From contig JAVEVF010000010.1 in NCBI GenBank assembly GCA_034005175.1, forward strand, positions 1 through 30,055: a DNA stretch of 30,055 nucleotides. Direction: 5' to 3'. This DNA comes from JAVEVF01 sp034005175. GTDB taxonomy: Bacteria > Actinomycetota > Coriobacteriia > Anaerosomatales > SLCP01. This document shows, piece after piece, positions 14,518 through 20,999 of the stretch (positions are counted from its first letter, which is position 1; the number at the start of each line of letters is the position of its first letter). The position numbers were made by a program, and so were the translations under genes. The notes beneath the pieces are model-generated. The model made no database searches and had not been told where the DNA came from. It worked only from the letters and a program-made list of their open reading frames with translations.

Positions 14518-15821
14518 TCTGGAACCCCGAATATGAGTCCATGGGTCGCGAGAAGCTCGAGGCGCTGCAGCTAAGGCGGTTACAGTCCACCGTCGCATGG
14601 GTGTACGAGAGGGTGCCATACTATCGGTCGGCACTGGATGAGCGCGGCGTTCGCCCGAAGGACATCCGGTCACTAGCCGATGTGGCGAAGCTGCCGTTGA
14701 CTGACAAGACGGCTTTGCGAGACACTTATCCGTTCGGACTGTTTGCCGTGCCTATTGACCAAGTCGTGCGGGTGCACTCGTCCTCAGGAACCACGGGAAA
14801 GCCCATTGTCGTCGGGTACACGAAGGGCGACATCGCCACATGGGCAGAACTTACTGCTCGTGTGGCAAGAGCCGCAGGCGTCACGAGTCACGACCTTGCA
14901 CAGATGGCCTTCGGCTATGGCATGTTCACGGGTGGTTTTGGCATGCACTATGGGCTGGAGCGCATCGGGGCAACCGTGATTCCGGCAAGTGCGGGAAACA
15001 CCGAGCGGCACCTGATGATGATGGCGGACTTCGGGACGACGGTCCTCATCTCCACCCCGTCATACGCGCTATACATGGCAGAACTCGGCACGGAGCTCGG
15101 CGTGGATTTCGAACAGCTTCCATTGAGACTTGGCTTGTTTGGCGCGGAGCCTTGCACGGATGCCGCGCGCAGAGAGATCGAGGCCAAGCTGCATATCCGC
15201 GCTACCGACAACTATGGCCTGTCGGAGGTCATGGGACCGGGTGTGTCAGGCGAGTGTGAGTGCGGTTGTGGGCTGCATATCAACGAAGACCACTTCCTGT
15301 GTGAGATTGTCGATCCTTTCACCGGAGAGGCATGCGTTGCGGGGCAGGAGGGCGAGCTTGTGATCACCTCGCTCACCAAAGAGGCGTTTCCTGTTCTTCG
15401 ATACAGGACCCATGACCTGACCGTGATCGACCGCACGCCGTGCGAGTGCGGTCGCACTCTCGCGCGCATGTCCAAGGTACGCGAGCGCACCGACGATATG
15501 CTTATCATTCGTGGGGTGAACGTCTTTCCAAGCCAGGTGGAAGACGTGTTGTTCAGCATCGAAGGAGTGCGACCGCACTACCTGATCGTAGTCGACCGCA
15601 AGCACGGGCTTGATGACATGGAGGTGCGCATCGAAGTCGCCGGAGAGGTCTTTTCCGATATCATGGCAGATATGGTGGCCTTCACTCGGCATGTCTCGAC
15701 GCGGTTGCATGGCGTGTTGGGCCTCAATGTGAAGGTGACTCTTGTTGAGCCAGGTACCATCGAACGTACAGCAGGAAAGGCACACCATGTGCTTGACCTG
15801 CGAGAGCATGAAGGTCGTTGA
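14514..15821 (+). CDS. paaK: Phenylacetate-CoA ligase (AMP-forming)
   Basis: The GTG at 14514 follows a strong AAGGAGGAG (14501-14509), giving 435 residues, the usual PaaK length. Signatures are IWNPEYESMGREKLEALQLR at the N-terminus and the ATP loop VHSSSGTTGKPIVVGYT (about 88-104). FGYGMFTGGFGMHYG, NYGLSEVMGPGVSGEC and LRYRTHDL follow. The C-terminal hinge and cap part has RTDDMLIIRGVNVFPSQVEDVLF. The enzyme makes phenylacetyl-CoA or indoleacetyl-CoA from the acid with ATP. Next to iorAB it may re-activate aryl acids or run in reverse to recover ATP from IOR products; direction cannot be read from sequence. PaaK-type ligases with iorAB and ACT genes are a recurring neighbourhood in anaerobes. 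Confidence 0.94.
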   Translation: MIWNPEYESMGREKLEALQLRRLQSTVAWVYERVPYYRSALDERGVRPKDIRSLADVAKLPLTDKTALRDTYPFGLFAVPIDQVVRVHSSSGTTGKPIVVGYTKGDIATWAELTARVARAAGVTSHDLAQMAFGYGMFTGGFGMHYGLERIGATVIPASAGNTERHLMMMADFGTTVLISTPSYALYMAELGTELGVDFEQLPLRLGLFGAEPCTDAARREIEAKLHIRATDNYGLSEVMGPGVSGECECGCGLHINEDHFLCEIVDPFTGEACVAGQEGELVITSLTKEAFPVLRYRTHDLTVIDRTPCECGRTLARMSKVRERTDDMLIIRGVNVFPSQVEDVLFSIEGVRPHYLIVVDRKHGLDDMEVRIEVAGEVFSDIMADMVAFTRHVSTRLHGVLGLNVKVTLVEPGTIERTAGKAHHVLDLREHEGR

Positions 15822-15857
15822 TGTGGCGAGAGACGCAAGCAAAGGGGTTGTAAGCAC

Positions 15858-16418
15858 GTGAGTTTTGAATGGATGCCTGTGTGGGGTTGGTACATCGTGT
15901 CTTCTGTGCTCGCGCTGCTGCTGCTTGCCGGGGCCTACTTTGGCGGACGTGCCGCGTATAGGCGGATAGCACGCCGCTATCTCATCGGCATCGTAGGCCA
16001 CCGAGAGGGTATCTTGGCGTCGCAACGCACTCTCGAGGCGATTCTTCGCCACCTTGCTGACGAAGATGATGAGCAACTCGAGTATTTCGCAGCTCATCCT
16101 GATGACGCTGACCGCAAAGCACTAGTGGAAGTGACTCGACGCATGGAGATCGCCCGTGAGGAGCTCGACACCATGCCGCTACTGAGATCCTTACAGGCTC
16201 CCGCGACGGCACTTGCAGATGCTGCCCACATCATCGCGGCTGAGGCCGGCAGGGTAGGGGAGTCCACCGATAGCGAGGCGGTCTTCTCGGCTCTTGCTGA
16301 AGTCGATGTCGCGCGCGCCGCAGAGGCTTCGGTCGCCGCGGATGCGATGGTGAACGAGGTATCAGAGCGCTTTGACCTTGACGAAGCTGCTGTATACGGC
16401 GGAGGGCTGTACATATGA
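15858..16418 (+). CDS. Single-pass membrane protein of unknown function
   Basis: The GTG at 15858, with AAAGGGG about ten bases upstream, gives 186 residues. One N-terminal membrane helix (about 10-32, YIVSSVLALLLLAGAYF) is followed by a basic stretch (RAAYRRIARRY). A long helical cytoplasmic part follows, rich in Ala, Glu and Asp, with LEAILRHLADEDDEQLEYF and several heptad-like runs. There is no known catalytic motif. The stop overlaps the next gene by ATGA, so the two membrane-anchored products probably work together. It lies 36 bases after paaK and could be read through from that operon. I do not recognise the family. Confidence 0.8.
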   Translation: MSFEWMPVWGWYIVSSVLALLLLAGAYFGGRAAYRRIARRYLIGIVGHREGILASQRTLEAILRHLADEDDEQLEYFAAHPDDADRKALVEVTRRMEIAREELDTMPLLRSLQAPATALADAAHIIAAEAGRVGESTDSEAVFSALAEVDVARAAEASVAADAMVNEVSERFDLDEAAVYGGGLYI

Positions 16419-16825
16419 GGGATGCAGGGCGCGTCGGGCGGGCAATAGCTGGCGTCATCGTTCTTGTGCTGATCTTCGTGCTGGTGAACGGCTGGTGGCG
16501 AGATTATCGCCGAGGCGAGGCGCCTGAGAAGCCGGCCGAGGAGACGACATCCACGCCTGAAGCTGAGACGGAAGGGGACAAGGCAGAGGAGAAGCCCGCA
16601 GAAGCTAAGCCCGACGCCACCGCTAAGGGCACGGTAGTGGTGCTCATCGAGGGTCTGAACTTTCGCAAGGAGCCGTCCCGGGATGGAACGCTGATCCGAG
16701 GCCTCAGTCGCGGCACACGTCTGGTGCTGCTGGAGACGGTCGACGGCTGGCATCACGTCAAGGACGATACGGGGGTTGTCGGCTATGTTTCTTCAAGCAC
16801 TCAATACACAGAAGTGCAACAGTGA
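16415..16825 (+). CDS. Membrane-anchored SH3b-domain protein
   Basis: The 136-residue protein starts at ATG 16415, overlapping the previous stop by four bases. A membrane anchor (about 9-27, VGRAIAGVIVLVLIFVLVNG) is followed by a low-complexity acidic and proline linker (about 35-70, EKPAEETTSTPEAETEGDK) suited to crossing the wall. A C-terminal bacterial SH3 domain (about 73-133) has LNFRKEPSRDGTLIRGL, RLVLLETVDGWHHVK and GVVGYVSS. SH3b domains often bind peptidoglycan or peptides. It would face outward, anchored near the wall. Pairing with the upstream one-pass protein suggests an envelope complex (inference). Confidence 0.82.
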   Translation: MRDAGRVGRAIAGVIVLVLIFVLVNGWWRDYRRGEAPEKPAEETTSTPEAETEGDKAEEKPAEAKPDATAKGTVVVLIEGLNFRKEPSRDGTLIRGLSRGTRLVLLETVDGWHHVKDDTGVVGYVSSSTQYTEVQQ

Positions 16826-16846
16826 AGCAGGGGACGCCGCGGTCTT

Positions 16847-17161
16847 ATGACACCACGTAGGCGCATCATAGGCGCAGCTTCGGAGTTCTATCGGCTGCGC
16901 GTGACAAGCGTGGATGCCACGGAGGAGCCAGATTTCGAGTGGCATGACGACATCCTATTTCGCACTCCGACAATCGACCACCCGGAAGACCGCACGCTAT
17001 GGGCGGTTGAGGCAGTAGCCCTCGGGGAGACGGAGAGCGTCCATCGCATCTCGTGCTTCGACTCCTATGATGAGGCGGTGGATCACGCGCACGCCGCCGA
17101 GGATGATCTCGCGGACCTCACGAAGTCCGGATTCGAGGAGCGTTACCTCGACGCCGAATAG
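16847..17161 (+). CDS. Small acidic protein of unknown function
   Basis: The 104-residue protein starts at ATG 16847; GCAGGGGA lies about 13 bases upstream, so initiation looks weak. It has no signal, membrane segment or metal motif. It is acidic, with WAVEAVALGETESVHRISCF in the middle and an Asp/Glu/Ala helix, FDSYDEAVDHAHAAEDDLAD, near the C-terminus. It lies 21 bases after the SH3b gene. I do not recognise it. Codon usage resembles its neighbours, which supports it as a real gene, but no function can be proposed. Confidence 0.6.
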   Translation: MTPRRRIIGAASEFYRLRVTSVDATEEPDFEWHDDILFRTPTIDHPEDRTLWAVEAVALGETESVHRISCFDSYDEAVDHAHAAEDDLADLTKSGFEERYLDAE

Positions 17162-17477
17162 CAGTTCTGCGCCGGTATGCTGGCTTGCGCGCATCGGCAA
17201 CGATGCAGCGCCATTCACGAACCGATGCCACCACGGCTGCGAAAGGGTGGATGCCCATCCTGGTCAGACTTGAGGCCTCCTGCCTTACTTACCATAAGAT
17301 ACATTATCAGACATATGAGGTAGGAAGGCATGAGTTGCCTGAGCTGGGTCACAGACGCGAGAGGGCTCACTTGGCTAGGCATGAGTCAGAACATACAACA
17401 GGCCCCGCGGACGCAGCCTTCGTCCGAGGGGCCTGTCTGTGCGAGACACGCTCCGCCGTAAGCGCATCTCCCTACGA
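17162..17477. other. 316-base noncoding stretch with stem-loops
   Basis: No convincing gene is present. A short perfect stem, GCATCG-GCAA-CGATGC with a GNRA loop, lies at 17191-17206. An AT-richer part (17281-17330) has the imperfect stem TGCCTTACTTACC / GGTAGGAAGGCA. AGGCATGAG occurs twice (17326, 17377) and TGCCTGAG once (17336), so alternative pairings are possible. A weak + strand promoter could be TTGAGG (17270-17275), 17 bases, CATAAG (17293-17298). The stretch ends in the permease terminator (17400-17434). It could hold a small RNA. Confidence 0.4.
17400..17434 (-). terminator. Intrinsic terminator of the purine permease gene
   Basis: A 14-bp GC-rich stem with one mismatch (AGGCCCCGCGGACG against CGTCCGAGGGGCCT) encloses a seven-base loop. 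It lies 43 bases beyond the stop of the - strand permease gene. On the - strand it is followed by GTTGTATGTT, a weak U-rich tail; the + strand side has no such tract. Confidence 0.75.
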
Positions 17478-18806
17478 TCAGCTGAGCGCTATCGCCACTC
17501 CGAATGCTGCTGCCGCCACATACATCAGAAGGTGAACATCGCGCGCCTTGCCGTGAAGGATCTTGATGATCACGTAGCTGATGAAGCCCAAACCGATACC
17601 CCAACTGATGTTGTATGTCAGAGGGATGCCGATGATGGTCATGAATGCCGGAAAGGCTTCTTCGAAGTCGTCCCAGGGAATCTCAATGACCGAGCGCATC
17701 ATGAGAAACCCGACCACGATGAGTGCGCCCGCGGTTATCTGGCCAGCGCCGCCGATCATCGCGATCACTGGAGCGAAGAACGCTGCTACAGCGAACAGCA
17801 GCCCGACCACGATAGCAGTGAGTCCGGTGCGTCCACCTTCGGCAACGCCCGAGGCGGACTCCACGTAAGTAGTGATCGAGCTCGCTCCGAAAAGCCCACC
17901 CACCGCAGCGGCTACGGAGTCAACAGCAAGAATATTGCGAATCCCTGGGACGCGCCCCTGCTCGTCGACGAAACCCGCTTGTTCTCCGATAGCGACAACA
18001 GTGCCCATCGTGTCAAAGAAGTCCGTGAGCATCAGGGAGAAGACGAACAGAAGCAGCGTGGGCGTGAAGACCTGCATCAGTGCGATTTGGCCATCGACCT
18101 GCTGAAACGGTGCACCAAATGTGCGGAAATCAGGCATAGACACCAGCTCAGTCGGCAGCTTGGTTATGCCGAGAAGCAGTGCGGCCCCCGTAGCAACGAG
18201 GATGCCCCAAAGGATGTCGCCTTTCACCCTCAACGCCATGAATGCGAAGATCGCGACAAGGCCAATGATGGTCACCCACACACCCGACGAGCCGAAATCT
18301 CCCAGGCCGACGAAGGTCACCTCGTTGGCGACGACGATACCGCCATTCTTCAAGCCGATGAACGAGATGAACAAGCCGATTCCGACGCCGATAGCTCGTT
18401 TCAGGTCGAGAGGTATGGCGTTCATGATGGCTTCACGCAGTCCGGTCAAGACCAGGAGAAGAATGATCACACCCTCCAGGAAGACCACGGACATGCCTAC
18501 TTGCCAGGGCACCCCTACACCAAGGACGATGCCAAAGGCCACCACCGCATTGAGTCCCATCCCCGACGCCAGGGCCAACGGACGGTTGGTGATAAGCCCC
18601 ATCGCAAGGCACATGAGTGCAGCACCGAGGGTAGTGGCCGTCGCAAACGCAGGTATCCACTCAGCAGCACCATCACCAAACATGCTTGAGAGGATCCCCG
18701 GGTTCACGAAGATGATGTAGGCCATCGTCATGAACGTGACGACGCCAGCGATGAGCTCAGTCTTCAGGTCGGTCTTGCGCTCCTTGAACTTGAAGAAAGC
18801 CTCCAT
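17478..18806 (-). CDS. NCS2/AzgA-family guanine-hypoxanthine permease
   Basis: The 442-residue protein has about 12-14 hydrophobic segments and starts at ATG 18806, with AAAGGAG six bases upstream. Family signatures are TDLKTELIAGVVTFMTMAYI at the N-terminus, NRPLALASGMGLNAVVAF and LTDFFDTMGTVVAIGEQAG. SSITTYVESASGVAEGGRTG is the AzgA substrate-site region. PbuG/PbuO-type members import guanine and hypoxanthine by proton symport; adenine is possible in the same family. This fits hpt and apt elsewhere in the window. A strong stem-loop terminator follows. The 107-base gap to the Nudix gene shows no recognisable purine riboswitch. Confidence 0.92.
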   Translation of the reverse strand: MEAFFKFKERKTDLKTELIAGVVTFMTMAYIIFVNPGILSSMFGDGAAEWIPAFATATTLGAALMCLAMGLITNRPLALASGMGLNAVVAFGIVLGVGVPWQVGMSVVFLEGVIILLLVLTGLREAIMNAIPLDLKRAIGVGIGLFISFIGLKNGGIVVANEVTFVGLGDFGSSGVWVTIIGLVAIFAFMALRVKGDILWGILVATGAALLLGITKLPTELVSMPDFRTFGAPFQQVDGQIALMQVFTPTLLLFVFSLMLTDFFDTMGTVVAIGEQAGFVDEQGRVPGIRNILAVDSVAAAVGGLFGASSITTYVESASGVAEGGRTGLTAIVVGLLFAVAAFFAPVIAMIGGAGQITAGALIVVGFLMMRSVIEIPWDDFEEAFPAFMTIIGIPLTYNISWGIGLGFISYVIIKILHGKARDVHLLMYVAAAAFGVAIALS

Positions 18807-18913
18807 CTCACTCCTTTGCTTGACTTGATGCCGTCAGGACAAGCATGCACACGTACGAGCGCAACCCCCCTTCAAACGTCAGACGCATGGCGAGACGTAC
18901 CTTATGTACAGTA

Positions 18914-19378
18914 CTAGTCTTCAGTGAACCTCTGCCCTAGATATGCTGTGGGATAGTCGGAACCTCGTCTAAGGGCCTCGATGATCTCGTCCGCTATCGG
19001 TGGGCGAAGATCAAACGTGAGAAGGGCGCCAGCATCGACAAGGTCGATGCCATCGATACGCACGTCTTCGACCGGCGCGACCAGCGAACCTCCACACACT
19101 TGAGCTGCAAAGGTGATGTTGATGACATGGCGCGTGCTGCGCGAGTCGATGGTGTCGCTGATGAACAGAGGGCGGTCGACCGTGATTTCCAGACCAGTCT
19201 CTTCACGGACCTCACGCAGCAGTGCAGTGATGAGACTCTCGCCGTGTTCGACGCCTCCGCCCGGGAGCAGATGATACGTATGATTCGACTTGCGATGCCT
19301 GACGAGCAACACGCGCCCGTCAACGACGAGCAGCGCCGCTACGCGCACTCGGGGGCGCTCACACGCCGCTGCTCCCAA
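18914..19378 (-). CDS. Nudix hydrolase
   Basis: The 154 residues, counted from TTG 19378, contain a complete Nudix box at about 40-62: GGGVEHGESLITALLREVREETGLEI, with the REUxEE metal-binding glutamates. The N-terminal RVAALLVVDGRVLLVRHRKS is typical of the fold. Such enzymes cleave nucleoside diphosphates linked to another group. The TTG start, with AGAAGGG close upstream, lies inside the dUTPase end (20-base overlap). GTG 19348 is an alternative that would remove the overlap but has no clear ribosome site. Next to dut, a nucleotide-pool cleaning role against oxidised or non-canonical nucleotides is plausible; the substrate is not readable. Confidence 0.88.
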   Translation of the reverse strand: MGAAACERPRVRVAALLVVDGRVLLVRHRKSNHTYHLLPGGGVEHGESLITALLREVREETGLEITVDRPLFISDTIDSRSTRHVINITFAAQVCGGSLVAPVEDVRIDGIDLVDAGALLTFDLRPPIADEIIEALRRGSDYPTAYLGQRFTED

Positions 19379-19790
19379 AGCCCTTCTCCCCTCTTGCAGT
19401 CACATCGAGTGTGGTGACCTCAGCAAGTTCGACGCGTGCAACCGGTTGTATGACGAGCTGTGCGATCTTGTCACCACGGCTGATCTCGATGGGAGTGCGC
19501 GAGTCCAGGTTTATGGCGATGACTTTGAGTTCGCCCCGGTAGTGGCTGTCGATCAGACCGGGGGTGTTCACCAGGCTCAAACCTGTTCGCACTGCAAGGC
19601 CGCTTCTCGGCTGCACGAAACCCGCGTGACCTTCAGGAACAGAGACAGCGATGCCGGTTGGAATCAAGACGCGCTCGAACGGACCAATGGTGACATCTTG
19701 AGTCGAGTAGAGATCGAGCCCGGCATCGCCGACGTGCGCGTAGGCAGGAAGAGGCAGGTCTGGGTCGATGCGGAGTATCTCAAGGCGCAT
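19359..19790 (-). CDS. dut: Deoxyuridine 5'-triphosphate nucleotidohydrolase
   Basis: The 143-residue product is the normal size for a trimeric dUTPase, and all five motifs are present in order: AGLDLYS, PRSGLAVRTGL, VNTPGLIDSHYRGE, RGDKIAQLVI and the glycine-rich tail ARGEKGFGSSGV. It hydrolyses dUTP to dUMP and pyrophosphate, keeping uracil out of DNA and feeding dTMP synthesis. It starts five bases after nrdR ends and overlaps the Nudix gene, so nrdR-dut-nudix is probably one transcript under the NrdR-box promoter. That would make dUTP removal co-regulated with the ribonucleotide reductase repressor. Confidence 0.97.
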   Translation of the reverse strand: MRLEILRIDPDLPLPAYAHVGDAGLDLYSTQDVTIGPFERVLIPTGIAVSVPEGHAGFVQPRSGLAVRTGLSLVNTPGLIDSHYRGELKVIAINLDSRTPIEISRGDKIAQLVIQPVARVELAEVTTLDVTARGEKGFGSSGV

Positions 19791-19795
19791 GTCGG

Positions 19796-20248
19796 CTATC
19801 GTCTTCTCAACCCCCGCAGCTCAGCCGTGAACTCGTCGATGTCCTCAAATGACTTGTACACCGATGCGAAGCGCACGTACGCGACTTTGTCGACGGCCTT
19901 CAGCCGCTCCAGAACCATGTCGCCAAGGACTGTAGAGTCTATCTGGTATCGGAACTCGTTGTAGAGCTCAGACTCTATATCATCGATGAGCCTTTCAAGC
20001 TGCTCGGTGCTCACGTTGCGCTTTGCTGTGGCGACGATAAGGCCTCGCAGCAGCTTCCCGCGCTCAAAGGGCTCGGTGGAGCCATCGCGTTTCGCAACCA
20101 TGAGTGGCATCTCTTCGCGCCGCTCATATGTGGTGAAGCGCTTCTGACACGACAGGCATTCACGGCGACGGCGTATGGCATCTTGCGACTCCGACACCCG
20201 CGAGTCTACGACCTTCGTCTCCGCATGGCCACAGAACGGACACCGCAT
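19796..20248 (-). CDS. nrdR: Ribonucleotide reductase transcriptional repressor NrdR
   Basis: The 150 residues match the usual NrdR length. The N-terminal zinc ribbon has Cys3, Cys6, Cys31 and Cys34 (RCPFCGHAETKVVDSRVS, RRRECLSCQKRFTTYER). The remainder is an ATP-cone domain (about 47-137) with VAKRDGSTEPFERGKLLRGL and KVAYVRFASVYKSF. NrdR reads the ATP/dATP ratio and represses ribonucleotide reductase operons. No nrd structural gene is in the window. Two NrdR-box-like sites lie 8-54 bases upstream of its start, so autoregulation is likely. dut and the Nudix gene follow immediately. Confidence 0.97.
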   Translation of the reverse strand: MRCPFCGHAETKVVDSRVSESQDAIRRRRECLSCQKRFTTYERREEMPLMVAKRDGSTEPFERGKLLRGLIVATAKRNVSTEQLERLIDDIESELYNEFRYQIDSTVLGDMVLERLKAVDKVAYVRFASVYKSFEDIDEFTAELRGLRRR

Positions 20249-20255
20249 GGCTCCA

Positions 20256-20271
20256 CCCCTACATCTTGGCT
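20256..20271 (-). promoter_or_regulatory. NrdR box A (promoter-distal, downstream of -10)
   Basis: Read on the - strand this is AGCCAAGATGTAGGGG, which fits the NrdR-box core CwAnATnTwG completely. It starts eight bases upstream of the nrdR ATG and covers the likely transcription start. Its centre is 31 bp from box B. Confidence 0.7.
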
Positions 20272-20278
20272 ATGAGTG

Positions 20279-20307
20279 AGACTAGCACACAAGATGTGGG
20301 GCAACAA
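20279..20307 (-). promoter_or_regulatory. nrdR promoter
   Basis: On the - strand TTGTTG (-35, 20302-20307), a 17-bp spacer and the extended -10 TGC-TAGTCT (20279-20287) form a promoter. The -10 hexamer lies between the two NrdR boxes and box B fills the spacer, an arrangement suited to repression. Confidence 0.6.
20287..20302 (+). promoter_or_regulatory. NrdR box B (in the nrdR promoter spacer)
   Basis: ACACAAGATGTGGGGC matches the NrdR-box left half ACAC-A-A well and the core CwAnATnTwG with one mismatch. The gap to box A is 15 bases, giving three helical turns between centres, as known for paired NrdR boxes. Confidence 0.65.
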
Positions 20308-20385
20308 TGCGCAAGCGGGAAAACGCTCAAGAAAACTGACGGCAACGACAGGCGGCTGCTCGCATAGAATCGGGGCCTGATTCGA

Positions 20386-20796
20386 TCAGCGCTGCGCGAC
20401 GTCGCCCTGTCTCAACTCAGATGTGGGCACTTCGAGAACCTGACCGGCATACACCACGGAGTCGCCCAGTTCGTTAGCGTTTCGAATGAGCTCGACAACC
20501 TGATCGGTCTTCAACCCGTCGATCGGATGAGCCCTCGCGATCGTCCACAGTGAATCTCCAGATTCGACGCGCACGCGATGGGTTGCTATCGAGTCCAGCC
20601 TTGCCTGAGGGGCGTACGCGAACATGCCGACTGCAAGGAGAAGGAGAATGACCACCAACGCTAGCCACTCGGACGCAGCCTGTACGATTCTACGAGAGCG
20701 ACGCCGACCCGGACGGCCGTAAGACGTGGCCTCACGGAAAGCGATTGTGTGGCAGGCCCTGGGGTGCGGGTGCTCTCTGGCCAACTGCGCGTTCAT
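20386..20796 (-). CDS. SOS-associated LysM membrane protein (YneA/Rv2719c-like division inhibitor)
   Basis: The ATG at 20796, with GGGGAGAG seven bases before it, gives 136 residues. A longer frame from 20967 would start upstream of the promoter and is rejected. The protein has a basic cytoplasmic N-terminus (RRRSRR), one membrane helix (about 42-62, EWLALVVILLLLAVGMFAYA) and an outer LysM domain (about 73-123, HRVRVESGDSLWTIARAH to YAGQVLEVP). A small LysM protein divergent from lexA is the layout of Bacillus yneA and mycobacterial Rv2719c, which stop or delay division after DNA damage. LexA boxes in its promoter support SOS control. Sequence identity to YneA is low outside LysM, so the role is inferred from architecture and position. 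Confidence 0.85.
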   Translation of the reverse strand: MNAQLAREHPHPRACHTIAFREATSYGRPGRRRSRRIVQAASEWLALVVILLLLAVGMFAYAPQARLDSIATHRVRVESGDSLWTIARAHPIDGLKTDQVVELIRNANELGDSVVYAGQVLEVPTSELRQGDVAQR

Positions 20797-20864
20797 GGTG
20801 ACACTCTCCCCTAGCTCGTGTGGATCTGTCGGCAACACCGTAGAACAGAGGTCTGACATCAATG

Positions 20865-20878
20865 CGAACAAACGTTCG
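20865..20878. promoter_or_regulatory. LexA box 1
   Basis: CGAAC-AAAC-GTTCG matches the Gram-positive/actinobacterial LexA consensus CGAAC-N4-GTTCG perfectly. It overlaps the predicted +1 of the divergent LysM gene. Confidence 0.9.
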
Positions 20879-20883
20879 TCGCC

Positions 20884-20912
20884 ATCATAGGCGAACATAT
20901 GTTCGCTTGCAA
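20884..20912 (-). promoter_or_regulatory. Promoter of the SOS LysM gene
   Basis: On the - strand TTGCAA (20907-20912), exactly 17 bases, then TATGAT (20884-20889, five of six). LexA box 2 lies wholly inside the spacer, so LexA binding would block polymerase. Confidence 0.65.
20892..20905. promoter_or_regulatory. LexA box 2
   Basis: CGAAC-ATAT-GTTCG, extended to a perfect 16-bp palindrome GCGAACATATGTTCGC (20891-20906). It is the best site of the four and sits between the -35 and -10 of the LysM gene promoter. Confidence 0.93.
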
Positions 20913-20922
20913 GGCTGACAGG

Positions 20923-20936
20923 CGAACGCGTGTTTG
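20923..20936. promoter_or_regulatory. LexA box 3
   Basis: CGAAC-GCGT-GTTTG has one mismatch to the consensus. It overlaps the candidate lexA -35 (TTGCAT, 20934-20939), allowing autorepression. Confidence 0.82.
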
Positions 20937-20963
20937 CATGTGAGGAAACGCATGTACTACACT
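20934..20963 (+). promoter_or_regulatory. Candidate lexA promoter
   Basis: TTGCAT (20934-20939), 18 bases, TACACT (20958-20963). Both hexamers are moderate matches. The predicted start near 20970 falls in LexA box 4. CTGACA at 20915-20920 is a better -35 but has no matching -10. Confidence 0.4.
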
Positions 20964-20968
20964 GCACT

Positions 20969-20982
20969 CGAACATGCTTTCG
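20969..20982. promoter_or_regulatory. LexA box 4 (weaker)
   Basis: CGAAC-ATGC-TTTCG has one mismatch in the right arm. It lies 17 bases upstream of the lexA ATG, near the expected +1. Its closeness to three better boxes makes it credible. Confidence 0.6.
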
Positions 20983-20999
20983 GGTGTGAGGGAGACACG

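Noticed and set aside
15246..16097. Open frame of 283 codons on the - strand
   Set aside because: Antisense to paaK and the following gene; composition is a mirrored coding frame.
17439..18689. Open frame of 416 codons on the + strand
   Set aside because: It is exactly antisense to the AzgA permease; its product is extremely rich in His, Asp, Glu and Arg without any motif, as expected from a mirrored membrane gene.
18807..18913. Purine riboswitch upstream of the permease
   Set aside because: The 107-base leader lacks the conserved junction pattern; GTAC repeats near 18899-18915 are too short to support a call.
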